64,000 bases of DNA. Source: CAIKOD01 sp035505975. GTDB taxonomy: Archaea > Halobacteriota > Methanomicrobia > Methanomicrobiales > Methanospirillaceae. Below are positions 8,666 to 17,473 of the stretch, piece after piece. The stretch's first letter is position 1. Every line of letters starts with the position of its first letter. The notes under the pieces are model-generated. The model was not told where the DNA came from, made no database searches, and was given only the letters and a program-made list of their open reading frames with translations. The position numbers and the translations under genes were made by a program. The DNA lies in contig DATJQJ010000055.1 of assembly GCA_035505975.1 (NCBI GenBank), positions 6,622 through 70,621 of the forward strand, given 5' to 3'.

Positions 8666-8674
8666 ATTTATATC
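8666..8674 (-). promoter_or_regulatory. TATA box of the PKD-cyclase gene
   Basis: GATATAAAT on the minus strand, about 59 bp before the start codon at 8611, predicting a leader of roughly 30 nt. A GAGAAGGA Shine-Dalgarno-like stretch lies in that leader. Confidence 0.45.
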
Positions 8675-8789
8675 TTGTAGAAATCCGGAGATCCAAGGGA
8701 TTTGCCTAAAAGACCCATGTCCGGTCGTTTCATGACCTCCCTGGTTTTCGTCCTGACGCCGGTATTATGCACTCTCGCGGATATTTCCG

Positions 8790-8999
8790 TTAGTCCGCCG
8801 GTTCGAACCCGCGGGCGAATCCTGATTTATATTCCTGTTCGTGTTCTTTTAACCACAAGGCCGCATTATGGTAACCCCGGTCGACGGCCATCGTAATAAT
8901 TTTCTGGTAATCCAGCGTGTAATGGACCTCACGGTTGAGAGGCACCAGTTCGTCGTAGACTTTTCTCGGGACTCGGACTTTTTCGATCATGTTCATCAT
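8790..8999 (-). CDS. small hypothetical protein, possibly DNA-binding
   Basis: 69 residues (66 if the ATG at 8990 is used). The N-terminus EKVRVPRKVYDELVPLNRE looks like the start of a ribbon-helix-helix or small antitoxin-type protein, followed by a helical middle (AVDRGYHNAALWLKEHEQEY). A TATA-like TAAAATATT on the minus strand lies roughly 25-30 bp before the start, favouring a real, near-leaderless gene. No partner toxin is visible beside it. Function unknown. Confidence 0.5.
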   Translation of the reverse strand: MMNMIEKVRVPRKVYDELVPLNREVHYTLDYQKIITMAVDRGYHNAALWLKEHEQEYKSGFARGFEPAD

Positions 9000-9226
9000 A
9001 TGTGTCCATGGCGGTTTTTAATATTTTATCGGTGTAGTTTTTGAAAGCAGTTTTGGACTCGCGTGCTTTAAGCGGATAGGCAGTGGTGGTAAAAGCCTTC
9101 ATAAAGCGATGACCGCCGTGCGGCAGGACGGCCATAATGAGAGCGCTCCTGATGGAGTTGAAGTTACATTGGTTACCTGAGGCTTTGACAACTCTTAAAT
9201 AATTTTTCTGTTTATATACAATCAAC

Positions 9227-9439
9227 ATGGATTTATTGGACGGGAGGGGGTGGGTATTTTATTCTCTTATCGCACTGGTAGCGCTCCTTTGGGCGGGTTT
9301 CATCTACCAGCAGGGAATCATGCTCTGGGTCAGCCTTTTCATTACATTATGTGTTCTTGGAATGTCGGCTATTCTGCTCGTCTTCCTGATCCTCGAATCA
9401 CGGGATACCGCCTCCGGCGATGAGAAAAAGCTTCTGTGA
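9227..9439 (+). CDS. small two-helix membrane protein
   Basis: 70 residues with two hydrophobic helices (about 9-27 and 32-53) and a polar, charged tail. The upstream sequence is AT-rich with TTAAATAATTTTT about 30 bp before the ATG, consistent with an archaeal promoter. No family recognised; it is transcribed divergently from its left neighbour and convergently with thiE. Confidence 0.5.
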   Translation: MDLLDGRGWVFYSLIALVALLWAGFIYQQGIMLWVSLFITLCVLGMSAILLVFLILESRDTASGDEKKLL

Positions 9440-9552
9440 AAATCACGGATGGCTATGATCCGGTTGCGATAACTCTTATCGGGACGCCCTCGTCACCATA
9501 TGGTATGCAAAAATCGTTTTTGAAGTTTTTCCGGCGCAATAAAGGTCAGATA

Positions 9553-10200
9553 TCATCTATTTTTTTTCTTGCACATGGAAATGCAGGATTTCAGATCCCG
9601 CGAAGCTCTTGCGATGTCATTGCTGCCGACGACCGCCGAGATCACAGCGGCACCGTCTGCTCCGGCCAGGATGACATCCCTGACATTATCGATGGTTATC
9701 CCACCGATTCCTATTACCGGAACAGGTACGGACTCCCTGATCTCCCTGATTAATCCGATACCCAGGCCCGGACCAGCATCGGATTTCGAACCGGTGGAGA
9801 ATACCGGGCTCACCGCTACATAATCGGCTCCTCCACGGTATGCTGCCCTTGCCTGATCGACAGACCCGACCGATATCCCGATGCAGTACGGTGCGGGCAT
9901 CATGATCCGCGCCATGTCAAGGGGCATATCCTCCTGCCCCAGGTGAACGCCATCCGCTCCTGATGCGATGGCAATGTCGACCCTGTCATTGACGATAAAC
10001 AATGCCCCTTGCCGACGTGTATCTGCCCTGATGGAGAGCGCAGCTTCCAGCAGTCTTCTCCCTCCTGCCGTTTTATCCCGCAACTGGATCACATCGGCCC
10101 CTCCCATGAGTGCCTGGCGGGCGATCTCTTCGTGAGAAAGCCCGTGGGCGAGCGATTCATCGGTTACGACGTACAGGTCGTATACCATTGTCCTGGGCAT
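9553..10200 (-). CDS. thiE: thiamine-phosphate synthase
   Basis: 215 residues of a TIM-barrel that joins HMP-pyrophosphate and thiazole phosphate to thiamine phosphate. Family motifs in order: VIQLRDK, IVNDRVDIA, GADGVHLGQED, YVAVSPVF.TGSK, PVIGIGGI. Length is usual for ThiE. It follows thiM on the same strand with a 44-nt overlap if the ATG at 10200 is used; a second ATG at 10188 also lies inside thiM. The pair salvages and condenses thiamine moieties. No TPP riboswitch motif is visible upstream of the operon. Confidence 0.95.
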   Translation of the reverse strand: MPRTMVYDLYVVTDESLAHGLSHEEIARQALMGGADVIQLRDKTAGGRRLLEAALSIRADTRRQGALFIVNDRVDIAIASGADGVHLGQEDMPLDMARIMMPAPYCIGISVGSVDQARAAYRGGADYVAVSPVFSTGSKSDAGPGLGIGLIREIRESVPVPVIGIGGITIDNVRDVILAGADGAAVISAVVGSNDIARASRDLKSCISMCKKKNR

Positions 10201-10993
10201 TGTTTATCCTTAATTCCCTTCCGAATTCATCCGGTGTCAGGGCACTGAGTTCGTCAAACAACGCGGTCTTGAAGGAACCCGGACCCGACGTACGCCTGGC
10301 TGCCCTTTCGCCGGCGACACCGAGCAGTGAAAGACCGGTGGCAGCCGCTGCAAGGGGGTCGGAACTTACCGCGATGCAGGCACCGGTAACCGATGCAGCC
10401 ATACACCCGGTTCCCGAAATACAACCCATGAGGGGATCTCCATTGCCGATGAGAAGAATCCTTTCTCCATCGCTGACAACATCGGTCGGTCCGCTCATTG
10501 CAACGGTGATCCCCCTAGATTTTGCGAACTCTCTGGTTATCGTTATTGGATCTCCGGATATTCCATCTGAATCGACTCCGCGGACTTTTGCATCGGCCCC
10601 CGAAAGAATACCAATCTCTCCCTGGTTTCCTTTGATGACCGTGATGTGAAGTTCATCCATCAGGCTTTTTACGAGGTCTGTCCGGTACCGTGTCGCACCC
10701 GCCCCCACCGGATCGAGGACGATAGGGATTCCCGCTGATTCTGCCGCCCGGCCTGCAAGGAACATCGCATCGACCTGGACAGGGTCTGGTGTCCCGGTGT
10801 TGAGGACCAGGGCACCGGCAAGCATTACCATCTCTTCCACTTCAGCGACAGCGTGTGCCATGACCGGCGCTCCTCCTGCGCATAACGTTATATTGGCTGC
10901 ATCGTTCACGGTGACATAATTCGTAATGTGGTGAACGAGAGGTCTCCTCGACCTGATATCCTCAAAAATTCTTGTATAGACCGACTCATTCAT
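10157..10993 (-). CDS. thiM: hydroxyethylthiazole kinase
   Basis: 278 residues of a ribokinase-like kinase that phosphorylates 4-methyl-5-(2-hydroxyethyl)thiazole, the thiazole salvage step. Motifs seen: HHITNYVTVNDAAN, PVMAHAVAEVEEM, LDPVGAGATRYR, IKGNQGEIGIL and SGTGCMAAS with the catalytic cysteine region. First gene of a two-gene operon with thiE. The start ATG at 10993 is preceded by AAGTGAAGAG. Confidence 0.95.
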   Translation of the reverse strand: MNESVYTRIFEDIRSRRPLVHHITNYVTVNDAANITLCAGGAPVMAHAVAEVEEMVMLAGALVLNTGTPDPVQVDAMFLAGRAAESAGIPIVLDPVGAGATRYRTDLVKSLMDELHITVIKGNQGEIGILSGADAKVRGVDSDGISGDPITITREFAKSRGITVAMSGPTDVVSDGERILLIGNGDPLMGCISGTGCMAASVTGACIAVSSDPLAAAATGLSLLGVAGERAARRTSGPGSFKTALFDELSALTPDEFGRELRINNAQDNGIRPVRRNR

Positions 10994-11120
10994 TTCTCTT
11001 CACTTGTTCCATTTGTTGAAGTTCGTATTAAACATAACAAATTTCAGACAGATAGTATCGATTGTCAAGGCAGATTCAGATTATTGGACTGAAAAGAAGT
11101 ATTTAAAGTGAATTAATTTC

Positions 11121-11144
11121 AGGGGGAACGGGAGTAGGCCCCCT
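11121..11144 (-). terminator. GC-rich hairpin after the secreted-protein gene
   Basis: A 6-bp perfect stem AGGGGG/CCCCCT with a 12-nt loop lies about 35 bp beyond the stop of the 11179-11946 gene. No long U-tract follows on the minus strand, so termination is only suggested. Confidence 0.35.
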
Positions 11145-11178
11145 AAAATACCAGCCTGAAAAATTAAAGGAAACCAGT

Positions 11179-11946
11179 TTACCTGGATGCGGAAGAATAA
11201 CTGACCGATTTGGCCAGGTCGAACAGTCCGTCCACCGATGTGACATCGTGATATTCAACGGTCCCGTCCGGGGAGGTCGCATTGGCATCACCATTCTGGA
11301 TATTTGCATCGACATATGCGGTAGCTGACCCTACGGCCCCGGTTGTTATATCACCCGGCGTCTGATTAATCCCCTGTGCCGCTATTGAATAATCGAGGGC
11401 GACCGGCGTTCCAGGTGAATCCGATACGGCGCGGGCGTCACTGGTTGTATGGGCCGAGACCTCGGTTACGTCGAGGGTGCTGCCTGCCCTGATGATCGAG
11501 TTCGATGTCCCGCCCGATGTAGTTGCCGGGTCACCGCTCCCTGACCCGCACAACGGGTCGCCCGAGGAGGACGACTGGCTTCCTTCGGTCGCCACGAGAA
11601 CCTCTTCGTCGGATGTCATACGCCCTCCGGTCCCCGGCGTCGCATTAAATTCTATTATCTTATCGGTATGGAGGTTATCCCCTGCAATATTCTGCGGCGA
11701 TGAATCGACAGTCTGGCTTTTTTCGTACGTTGTCGTGCCGCTGACTGCCATGGTGTCCTCTGAAGCACCTACGGTCCCCCCGTCCTGTTGCATCGCAAGT
11801 GAGGAATGGTCCTGGAAGTTTCCAACCACCGATACCGATGTGACGACGGTGATCTCTGCGGCCGAAGCGGTACTACATGCCAGGATGCCAAGCGCTATCA
11901 GGAAGATAGCCATATCTAAAGATATTTTTGTATTCGTCTGTGCCAC
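11179..11946 (-). CDS. secreted Ser/Thr-rich protein of unknown function
   Basis: 255 residues: a signal peptide with a hydrophobic run ending at STASA-AEI (about residue 30), then a beta-rich, low-complexity body rich in Ser, Thr, Asp and Gly, without a C-terminal anchor. Alternating short strands such as ITVVTSVSVVGNF hint at a beta-solenoid or surface-layer fold (inference). I do not recognise a family. It is monocistronic: the next gene on the strand begins 185 bp away. Confidence 0.65.
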   Translation of the reverse strand: MAQTNTKISLDMAIFLIALGILACSTASAAEITVVTSVSVVGNFQDHSSLAMQQDGGTVGASEDTMAVSGTTTYEKSQTVDSSPQNIAGDNLHTDKIIEFNATPGTGGRMTSDEEVLVATEGSQSSSSGDPLCGSGSGDPATTSGGTSNSIIRAGSTLDVTEVSAHTTSDARAVSDSPGTPVALDYSIAAQGINQTPGDITTGAVGSATAYVDANIQNGDANATSPDGTVEYHDVTSVDGLFDLAKSVSYSSASR

Positions 11947-12355
11947 CTTGATAAGCTTTTTGTAAGCAACGAACGTTTCTTCCGGAAGTTAATAAATGTT
12001 TATATGAAATGCACGGTTATACGAATACCAAAATCCCCTGTCATAAGGAAGGATTATTCTACGATAGTAATTCAGGCCATGTATAAAGGTTCGATTCGGA
12101 TCGGTAAAACAAACCCGGCTATTGGCCCTAGTTTTTTATCGGGTACAGGACAGTACCGGCCCCGTCCACCTGCCGTCCGCCCAGTGTTTTTACGCTTTTT
12201 GTGGTCGGGGCAGGGGCGGTGCTGCTATTTTCCGGTGCAGTGCAACGATTCTTCATGGTCGCGCAACGCTGATGGCAGAATGCATTCCCGGTCGCCCTCT
12301 GAAACGATCCTGTCATATTAAAATTGCCCGCGGTCTCAGGTTAGATGTCCAGGTG
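11947..12355 (+). other. gene-free stretch between divergent genes
   Basis: Holds the divergent promoters of the secreted-protein gene and the cardiolipin synthase gene. The open frame that extends the synthase upstream to 12122 reads like non-coding DNA (Cys/Arg-rich, no family similarity). No RNA gene or repeat is seen. Confidence 0.5.
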
Positions 12356-13807
12356 ATGGAGAGAATGATCCTCGAATTGATGTTTCCTGTTATCGTCGTT
12401 TTAGATCTGCTCTTCGCAATTACGATTGTTTTTATCCAGAGGAAAAATCCAACTGCCGTAGCAGCCTGGCTTCTGGTAATTTTCTTTATACCGGTACTCG
12501 GGTTTGTATTGTTCCTTATTTTCGGACAGGACTATCGCAAGCGGAAAATGTTTCAGATCAAGGACGAGGCTGACCAGATAGTCAACTCCTACGTCAGGAC
12601 ACAGGAGAAATTATTGAAAGGACCAGATATGCACCTCGATGACCGCTGGTCGGGCTCGCTCCAGCGGATGGTCCTCATGCTGCTCGAAAGTAACCGGGCG
12701 ATTGTCACGAATGACAACCAGATCACGGTTTACACAAAGGGCTCCGAGAAATTTTCCGCCCTTATTGAAGCGATAAGGAAAGCCTCACACCATGTCCACC
12801 TGGAATACTTTATCCTGAAGGATGACGGGCTGGGAAAAGAAGTCATGGCGGCTCTCACGGAACGTGCACGGGCAGGAGTGGAGGTCAGGCTCCTCGTTGA
12901 TGGCATCGGGAGCGGAAGACTTCCCCGTCGTTTTTTTGACGACCTGGTCTCTGAAGGTGGACATTACGCGGTTTTCTTCCCATCGCTTATCCCGTTCTTC
13001 AACTACCGGATCAATTACAGGAACCACCGGAAAATTGCGGTTATCGATGGTAAATTGGCATTCATCGGCGGATTCAACATCGGTGATGATTATGTCGGGA
13101 AAGGAAAACGATGGGGGTTCTGGCGGGATACGGCAGTAAAAATTGAAGGTTCCGCGGCTGCTGCTGCCCAGTTACGTTTTTTCCAGGACTGGAATTATGC
13201 CTCCGGACAAAAAATCGATTTTCACCCGGTGTATTTCCCTGAAAATGAAGATAAATCGGGATCAATCGTGCAGATCGTTTCGGGAGGGCCCGACACCCAG
13301 TGGAACCCGGTAAAAGAGTCATATATGAAAATGATCAATTCGGCTACAGAGACGGTGTATATTCAGACGCCCTATTTTATCCCCGACGAGAGTGTAGTCG
13401 ACAGTCTGCGGATTGCAGCGCTTTCCGGGTTGGACGTCAGGATCATGATCCCGACAAAACCCGATCACCTATTCGTATACTGGGCCAGTCACTCCTATAT
13501 CGAACAGCTCCTCCCTTCAGGGGTACGTGCGTATACCTACGATAACGGATTTCTCCATGCAAAAACGATCGTAATCGATGGAGCCGTTGCTTCAGTAGGG
13601 AGTGCGAACTGGGACTTGCGCAGCTTCCACCTGAATTTTGAGACGAACGCCGTCATATACGATCCTTTTATTGCCGGTGAATTGAAAGAGGCTTTCGAAC
13701 ATGACCTGGTGCATTGCAGGGAACTTGCCACCGGGTGGTACGATTCACGTTCCGTGTTTTTTAAGGCAAGAGCAGCAATATCGAGGCTTTTTTCCCCGAT
13801 ACTGTAA
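12356..13807 (+). CDS. cls: cardiolipin synthase-type phospholipase D family protein
   Basis: 483 residues from the ATG at 12356, chosen because AGGTG precedes it and because family members begin with the two membrane helices seen at about 5-27 and 36-56 (PLDc_N). Two HKD phosphodiesterase motifs follow: NHRKIAVIDGKLAFIGGFNI and LHAKTIVIDGAVASVGSANW. Bacterial Cls joins two phosphatidylglycerols. A Cls of this type from the methanogen Methanospirillum hungatei has been shown to make archaeal cardiolipins, so archaetidylglycerol is the likely substrate here. The PHP-domain gene starts 20 bp downstream and is probably co-transcribed. Confidence 0.92.
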   Translation: MERMILELMFPVIVVLDLLFAITIVFIQRKNPTAVAAWLLVIFFIPVLGFVLFLIFGQDYRKRKMFQIKDEADQIVNSYVRTQEKLLKGPDMHLDDRWSGSLQRMVLMLLESNRAIVTNDNQITVYTKGSEKFSALIEAIRKASHHVHLEYFILKDDGLGKEVMAALTERARAGVEVRLLVDGIGSGRLPRRFFDDLVSEGGHYAVFFPSLIPFFNYRINYRNHRKIAVIDGKLAFIGGFNIGDDYVGKGKRWGFWRDTAVKIEGSAAAAAQLRFFQDWNYASGQKIDFHPVYFPENEDKSGSIVQIVSGGPDTQWNPVKESYMKMINSATETVYIQTPYFIPDESVVDSLRIAALSGLDVRIMIPTKPDHLFVYWASHSYIEQLLPSGVRAYTYDNGFLHAKTIVIDGAVASVGSANWDLRSFHLNFETNAVIYDPFIAGELKEAFEHDLVHCRELATGWYDSRSVFFKARAAISRLFSPIL

Positions 13808-13827
13808 TACTGGATGAAAGGAGTAAA

Positions 13828-14700
13828 ATGGCGTCGGCAGGCGGTGAAAAGGGCATACAATTCAATTTCCCTGTATTCGAAGAGATCAGGGACAAAGGGT
13901 ATGCCGCAATCGACATGCACGTCCATACCCGATATTCAGACGCTGCAAACCGGGTTAAGACAATTCTTGCCCATGCGAAAAAGACGGGGACAGGCATCTC
14001 GTTTACCGATCATAATGAAATTCGTGGTGCTATCGAAGCATCCGGGTGCCAGGCAGACGTTCTCGTGATACCAGGCATCGAACTGAGCGCGCTGGAGGGT
14101 CCGCATATCCTCCTCTATTTTTACGAGATTGGTGACCTCGAAGATTTTTTTACCTGTCATATCAGTAAAAACCGGGGGAGGAGCAGGTATATGTCGCTGC
14201 AGCTTCCTGCCGGAAAAATACTTGACGCAGCCGGCCAGTACGACTGTCTCCGGGTCGCAGCTCACCCTTTTGGTTATTTCGGCATCAACCGGGGGTTATT
14301 GAAGTGTGTCGACAACAAGGTGCTGCCGGCTGAAATTCTCATGGATATTGACGCGATTGAGGTAATCTGCGGAGGAATGAGCCGTAGTCTCAATGAAAAA
14401 GCGGCAGCATATGCAGGTTCACACGGTTACCCGATTACGGGAGGATCCGATGCCCATATACTGCCGGCCGTTGGTAGCGTGGTGACCTGCGTACGGGCCG
14501 GATCGGTTGAAGAATTTCTCCAGGGGATCTTGAGGAGAGAAGGGCTAGTCATCGGATCTTCCGTTGGCTTTCTCCACAAGGGAATAACAGGCGCTGTTAT
14601 TGCCTGGAAATACCTGCCCTATACCTTCTCTTCGCTGCGGGTGCACTACGACCAGAACCTTCCGGGGATGAAAGCCTATATCAGGAAATTGATTAGATAG
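13828..14700 (+). CDS. PHP-domain metal-dependent phosphoesterase
   Basis: 290 residues. PHP metal-binding motifs are in order: IDMHVHTRYSD, FTDHNE, PGIELS, AAHPFG and GGSDAH. Family members hydrolyse phosphoesters such as 3',5'-nucleoside bisphosphates or histidinol phosphate; the exact substrate is not readable. An AAGGAG Shine-Dalgarno stands 5-10 nt before the ATG. Location directly after cls (20-bp gap) raises the possibility of a phospholipid-related role, but this is only context. Confidence 0.88.
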   Translation: MASAGGEKGIQFNFPVFEEIRDKGYAAIDMHVHTRYSDAANRVKTILAHAKKTGTGISFTDHNEIRGAIEASGCQADVLVIPGIELSALEGPHILLYFYEIGDLEDFFTCHISKNRGRSRYMSLQLPAGKILDAAGQYDCLRVAAHPFGYFGINRGLLKCVDNKVLPAEILMDIDAIEVICGGMSRSLNEKAAAYAGSHGYPITGGSDAHILPAVGSVVTCVRAGSVEEFLQGILRREGLVIGSSVGFLHKGITGAVIAWKYLPYTFSSLRVHYDQNLPGMKAYIRKLIR

Positions 14701-14879
14701 TGATTTATCGTAGATTTGTCCTATAAGCCGTATCCTGCCTTCAGGCTGGAACCGTTGCGCGACCGGTGATCCTATTTTTTCCAAATTATAAAAAAATGGA
14801 AAGTTTAATGCTCTGGAAATTGGTAGCATTTAATACTGGTTTAAGTCGACACAGACAGTGAACCGCCTTGCGGAATTGA

Positions 14880-15275
14880 ATGTCCTCAGGTACCATTCTC
14901 CTCGTAGAAGACGAAGGACTGATTGCCCTCCATCTGATGGAGGTATTGACGAATGCAGGATATACGGTGACGGATCTTATTACATCCGGCGAGGAGCTCC
15001 TGGAGCTCCTGGAACATTCGGCCATGCCGGATGCCATTATTATGGATATCGGTCTTGCAGGGGAAATTGACGGAATAGAGACCGCACGCCGGTTACGGGA
15101 CCGGCATAATATCAGGGTAATTTTTTTAACCGCGTACTCAGACCAGAACCGACTTGAAGAAGCAAACGAAGTAAATCCATACGAGTATCTGATAAAGCCC
15201 GTCATGCGGGAAGATCTCCTTCGGGCGGTCGACAAATCGATTGCTTCGGGAAAAACTAAGAATATAGTCCGGTAA
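14880..15275 (+). CDS. single-domain response regulator (CheY-like)
   Basis: 131 residues forming one receiver domain: acidic pair VEDEG, phosphoacceptor in IIMDIGLAGEIDGIE, Thr in FLTAYSD and Lys in LIKPV. The MDIxLxGxxDGIE form is common in methanogen and AmiR-like regulators. There is no output domain, so it probably acts by protein contact with a kinase such as the one at 17474-20689 (inference). Confidence 0.92.
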   Translation: MSSGTILLVEDEGLIALHLMEVLTNAGYTVTDLITSGEELLELLEHSAMPDAIIMDIGLAGEIDGIETARRLRDRHNIRVIFLTAYSDQNRLEEANEVNPYEYLIKPVMREDLLRAVDKSIASGKTKNIVR

Positions 15276-15341
15276 GAAGTATTCCCTATTTTTGCAGACT
15301 TGTAACTATGCGACCGGGACTGTTTTGCAGGATAAAGGAAA

Positions 15342-16196
15342 TTATATCCTTTGATCTATGGTCATAAAGTCCAGGAGTGCCTGGTTTACTTCCTTCCAGT
15401 GGGTCCGGATAAGCCCGTGCGACCCGCCGGCAGGCACCGCAAGCCTGGCTCCCTTTACCATTTTGCTGGTAAGCTTTCCGGTTGCGCCGATTGGGCATAT
15501 CCTGTCGTTGTCGCCATGGATCACGAGCGTCGGAATATCGATCCGTGAAAGGTCTTTCCGGAAATCCGTCTCCCACATGTGACACAGTCGTAGGTCGCCT
15601 TCAAAGACGCTGCTGCGGCGACATGCCAGCTGAACCGATGAACCTCCTCGCTGACCGGGTGATCGCACCCGGAATCATCGAAATTGGAGAAGTCCTTAAA
15701 AAACTGTGTGAGAAATGCGAGCCGGTCTTTATCTGCTGCCTGTTAAATACCATCGAAAACAGTGCCCTCGATACCTGAAGGATTATCGGAAGTCTTCTTA
15801 AGGAACGGGGTGATAGCCGAGATAAAGACAGCTCCGTCAAGCCTGCCGGTGCCGTGAGTGCCGATGTACCGGGCTACTTCGCCGCCGTCCATTGAAAACC
15901 CGACGACGATAGCATCGTGAAGGTCCAGGGTGGTCATTAGTTACGAAGGTCGTCGGCAAAGACGTCGTAATCATCGTAATGGTAACCCGTATATGGCTTA
16001 CTTGAACCCCCGAATCCCCGGTGGTCTTACATCACGACCCGGAAACCATTGTCCAGCAGCATCGGTACCTGTTTTTCTCATGAACGGTGGGATCACGGCC
16101 ACCCGTGGATAAGCACAACTGGTCTGCCTGTGCCGTGGTCCTCATAAAAAGCTCGATATCACCGGTATTTTTCCTTTCAACTTTGATATAAGGCAT
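15342..16196 (-). pseudogene. decayed alpha/beta hydrolase
   Basis: Pieces of one alpha/beta hydrolase (arylesterase/non-haem haloperoxidase-like) lie in order on the minus strand but in different frames. The N-terminus is MPYIKVERKNTGDIELF (16196). The nucleophile-elbow part is LDLHDAIVVGFSMDGGEVAR (about 15915), with the usual GFSMGGGE carrying a G-to-D change after Met. The C-terminal part has IPTLVIHGDNDRICPI and the histidine region GGSHGLIRTHW (about 15550-15360). At least three frameshifts separate them. The gene cannot make a full-length enzyme. Confidence 0.8.
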
Positions 16197-16286
16197 TTTT
16201 GGGTCTCTCCCTGATGTAACTGATCCCCTCAACAACCATTATATCTTAAATACTTTTTTCCGGACGGAAAAACCCTGAAATCCTTC

Positions 16287-16886
16287 TTATTTTTTTGTTA
16301 TCGAGGTTAGCCAGGCACGGGATCCTTTATCCCTGCGGATGCTCTCGAAGATGGCCGATCGTATATAGTTGATCACCCAGCCCTCACCGAAACTGTTCTC
16401 AATCTCGCCTTTTGCGATCCTTCGCGGCCCATATCCTGGCGGTTCCAGGTCACTGAAACAGAGCATGTAATAAGTTCCCCCCGGAAGGAGGACCGTTGCA
16501 AGGTTATTTACGAATATGACCCTGTCCTTATCCGATAGCGTGTGAAAGAAACCCGAATCTGTTGCAGTATCAAATTTCCTGCCAATTTTCGCGATTTCTA
16601 ACGCATTCATAACAAGAAACCGTACCTGGAGCCCCCTTTCGGCAGCTTTCTCCTTTGCCATTCCGATCGCAAGGGGCGATGTGTCGATTCCCCAGACATC
16701 GAACCCTTCCCCGGCAAAGAACAATGCATGTTCCCCTGTCCCGCATCCGATATCCAGGACCGATCCTTTCATCTCCCCCCTCAAAACAAGATCGACGAAT
16801 TCCTTCTGGGGCCGTCCGATATCCCAGGGAGGTCTTCCCTGGTACGCAGAATCAAAGAAATCCATACTGAACATGGATACCTGCAT
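16287..16886 (-). CDS. class I SAM-dependent methyltransferase
   Basis: 199 residues from the ATG at 16886, with ATGs at 16874 and 16865 as alternatives. The SAM-binding motif is VLDIGCGTGEHALFFA, followed by the acidic loop WGIDTSP and the motif-IV region FDTATDSGFFHTLSD. It resembles the TehB/UbiE-like small-molecule methyltransferases. The in-frame extension back to 17057 reads like non-coding DNA. The substrate is unknown; the conserved SGFFH is typical of thiopurine/tellurite-type methyltransferase-like proteins. Confidence 0.85.
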   Translation of the reverse strand: MQVSMFSMDFFDSAYQGRPPWDIGRPQKEFVDLVLRGEMKGSVLDIGCGTGEHALFFAGEGFDVWGIDTSPLAIGMAKEKAAERGLQVRFLVMNALEIAKIGRKFDTATDSGFFHTLSDKDRVIFVNNLATVLLPGGTYYMLCFSDLEPPGYGPRRIAKGEIENSFGEGWVINYIRSAIFESIRRDKGSRAWLTSITKK

Positions 16887-17473
16887 GGTTATCTGTATTT
16901 CTTCAGGTCGGGTGAAGTGAATAAACAAGAACAGAGGCGCCGGCGAAATCATCAGATCTTTTCCGGCGAAGGGGGTTAACGGTATATTTGACCCAGTCGC
17001 TATAATACCGGACTTATGGCTCCCTTGTAATATACCTGAATTACCGATATCTCTCATATTTGAATAATCAGCTCAATTCAATTCCCCAGATTTCGGATCC
17101 ATGGTCGGTATGCTATCCTATTGACCGATTTATATATATTTTCAGGATTTGGATATAAAATACCTGCCTGCTTTGTGATTGTGCTTTTGCGATGATTTTC
17201 GAACAGGGATCTGGAGTAAAAAATCCTGATTGTGATAAGGATATCTTTTTTGTGATGGGGTGCCAGTATTGTGTTCGATAAGCCGGAGGACCCGGGTAAT
17301 CAAAATTTCATTCTTTTGATGCCAGGGCCCGGTAAACAGGGAAAGTAAATTTAGCCTGGAAAATCCCGGGATATAAGGTATGCTTTCCCCTGTACGGGAT
17401 GCCGGGATCGATGTTTGGTTATATCTGTCTGATATAAAATTGAGGACGTTTCATACATATATGGACATATATC
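16887..17473 (+). other. AT-rich gene-free stretch upstream of the sensor kinase
   Basis: Nearly 590 bp with no convincing ORF. It separates the divergent methyltransferase and kinase genes. Runs such as TTTATATATATTTTCAGG near 17130 could be promoter elements; nothing structured is recognised. Confidence 0.45.
17430..17440 (+). promoter_or_regulatory. TATA box of the sensor kinase gene
   Basis: GATATAAAAT about 35-40 bp before the ATG at 17474, giving an expected leader of about 12 nt. No Shine-Dalgarno is visible before the ATG, consistent with a short-leader mRNA. Confidence 0.5.

Noticed and set aside
9090..9125. Third copy of the dispersed element (GCGATGA..CCGCC..GCGG)
   Set aside because: Only the GATGA and a CCGCC/GCGG hairpin are shared; the flanking stem and CTGAT are missing.
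8929..9228. 99-codon minus-strand ORF
   Set aside because: No family similarity and overlap with the better-supported small gene at 8790-8999, whose promoter lies inside it.
10994..11100. Possible TPP riboswitch upstream of thiM-thiE
   Set aside because: The conserved CTGAGA and ACCTGA-type core motifs are not seen on the minus strand.
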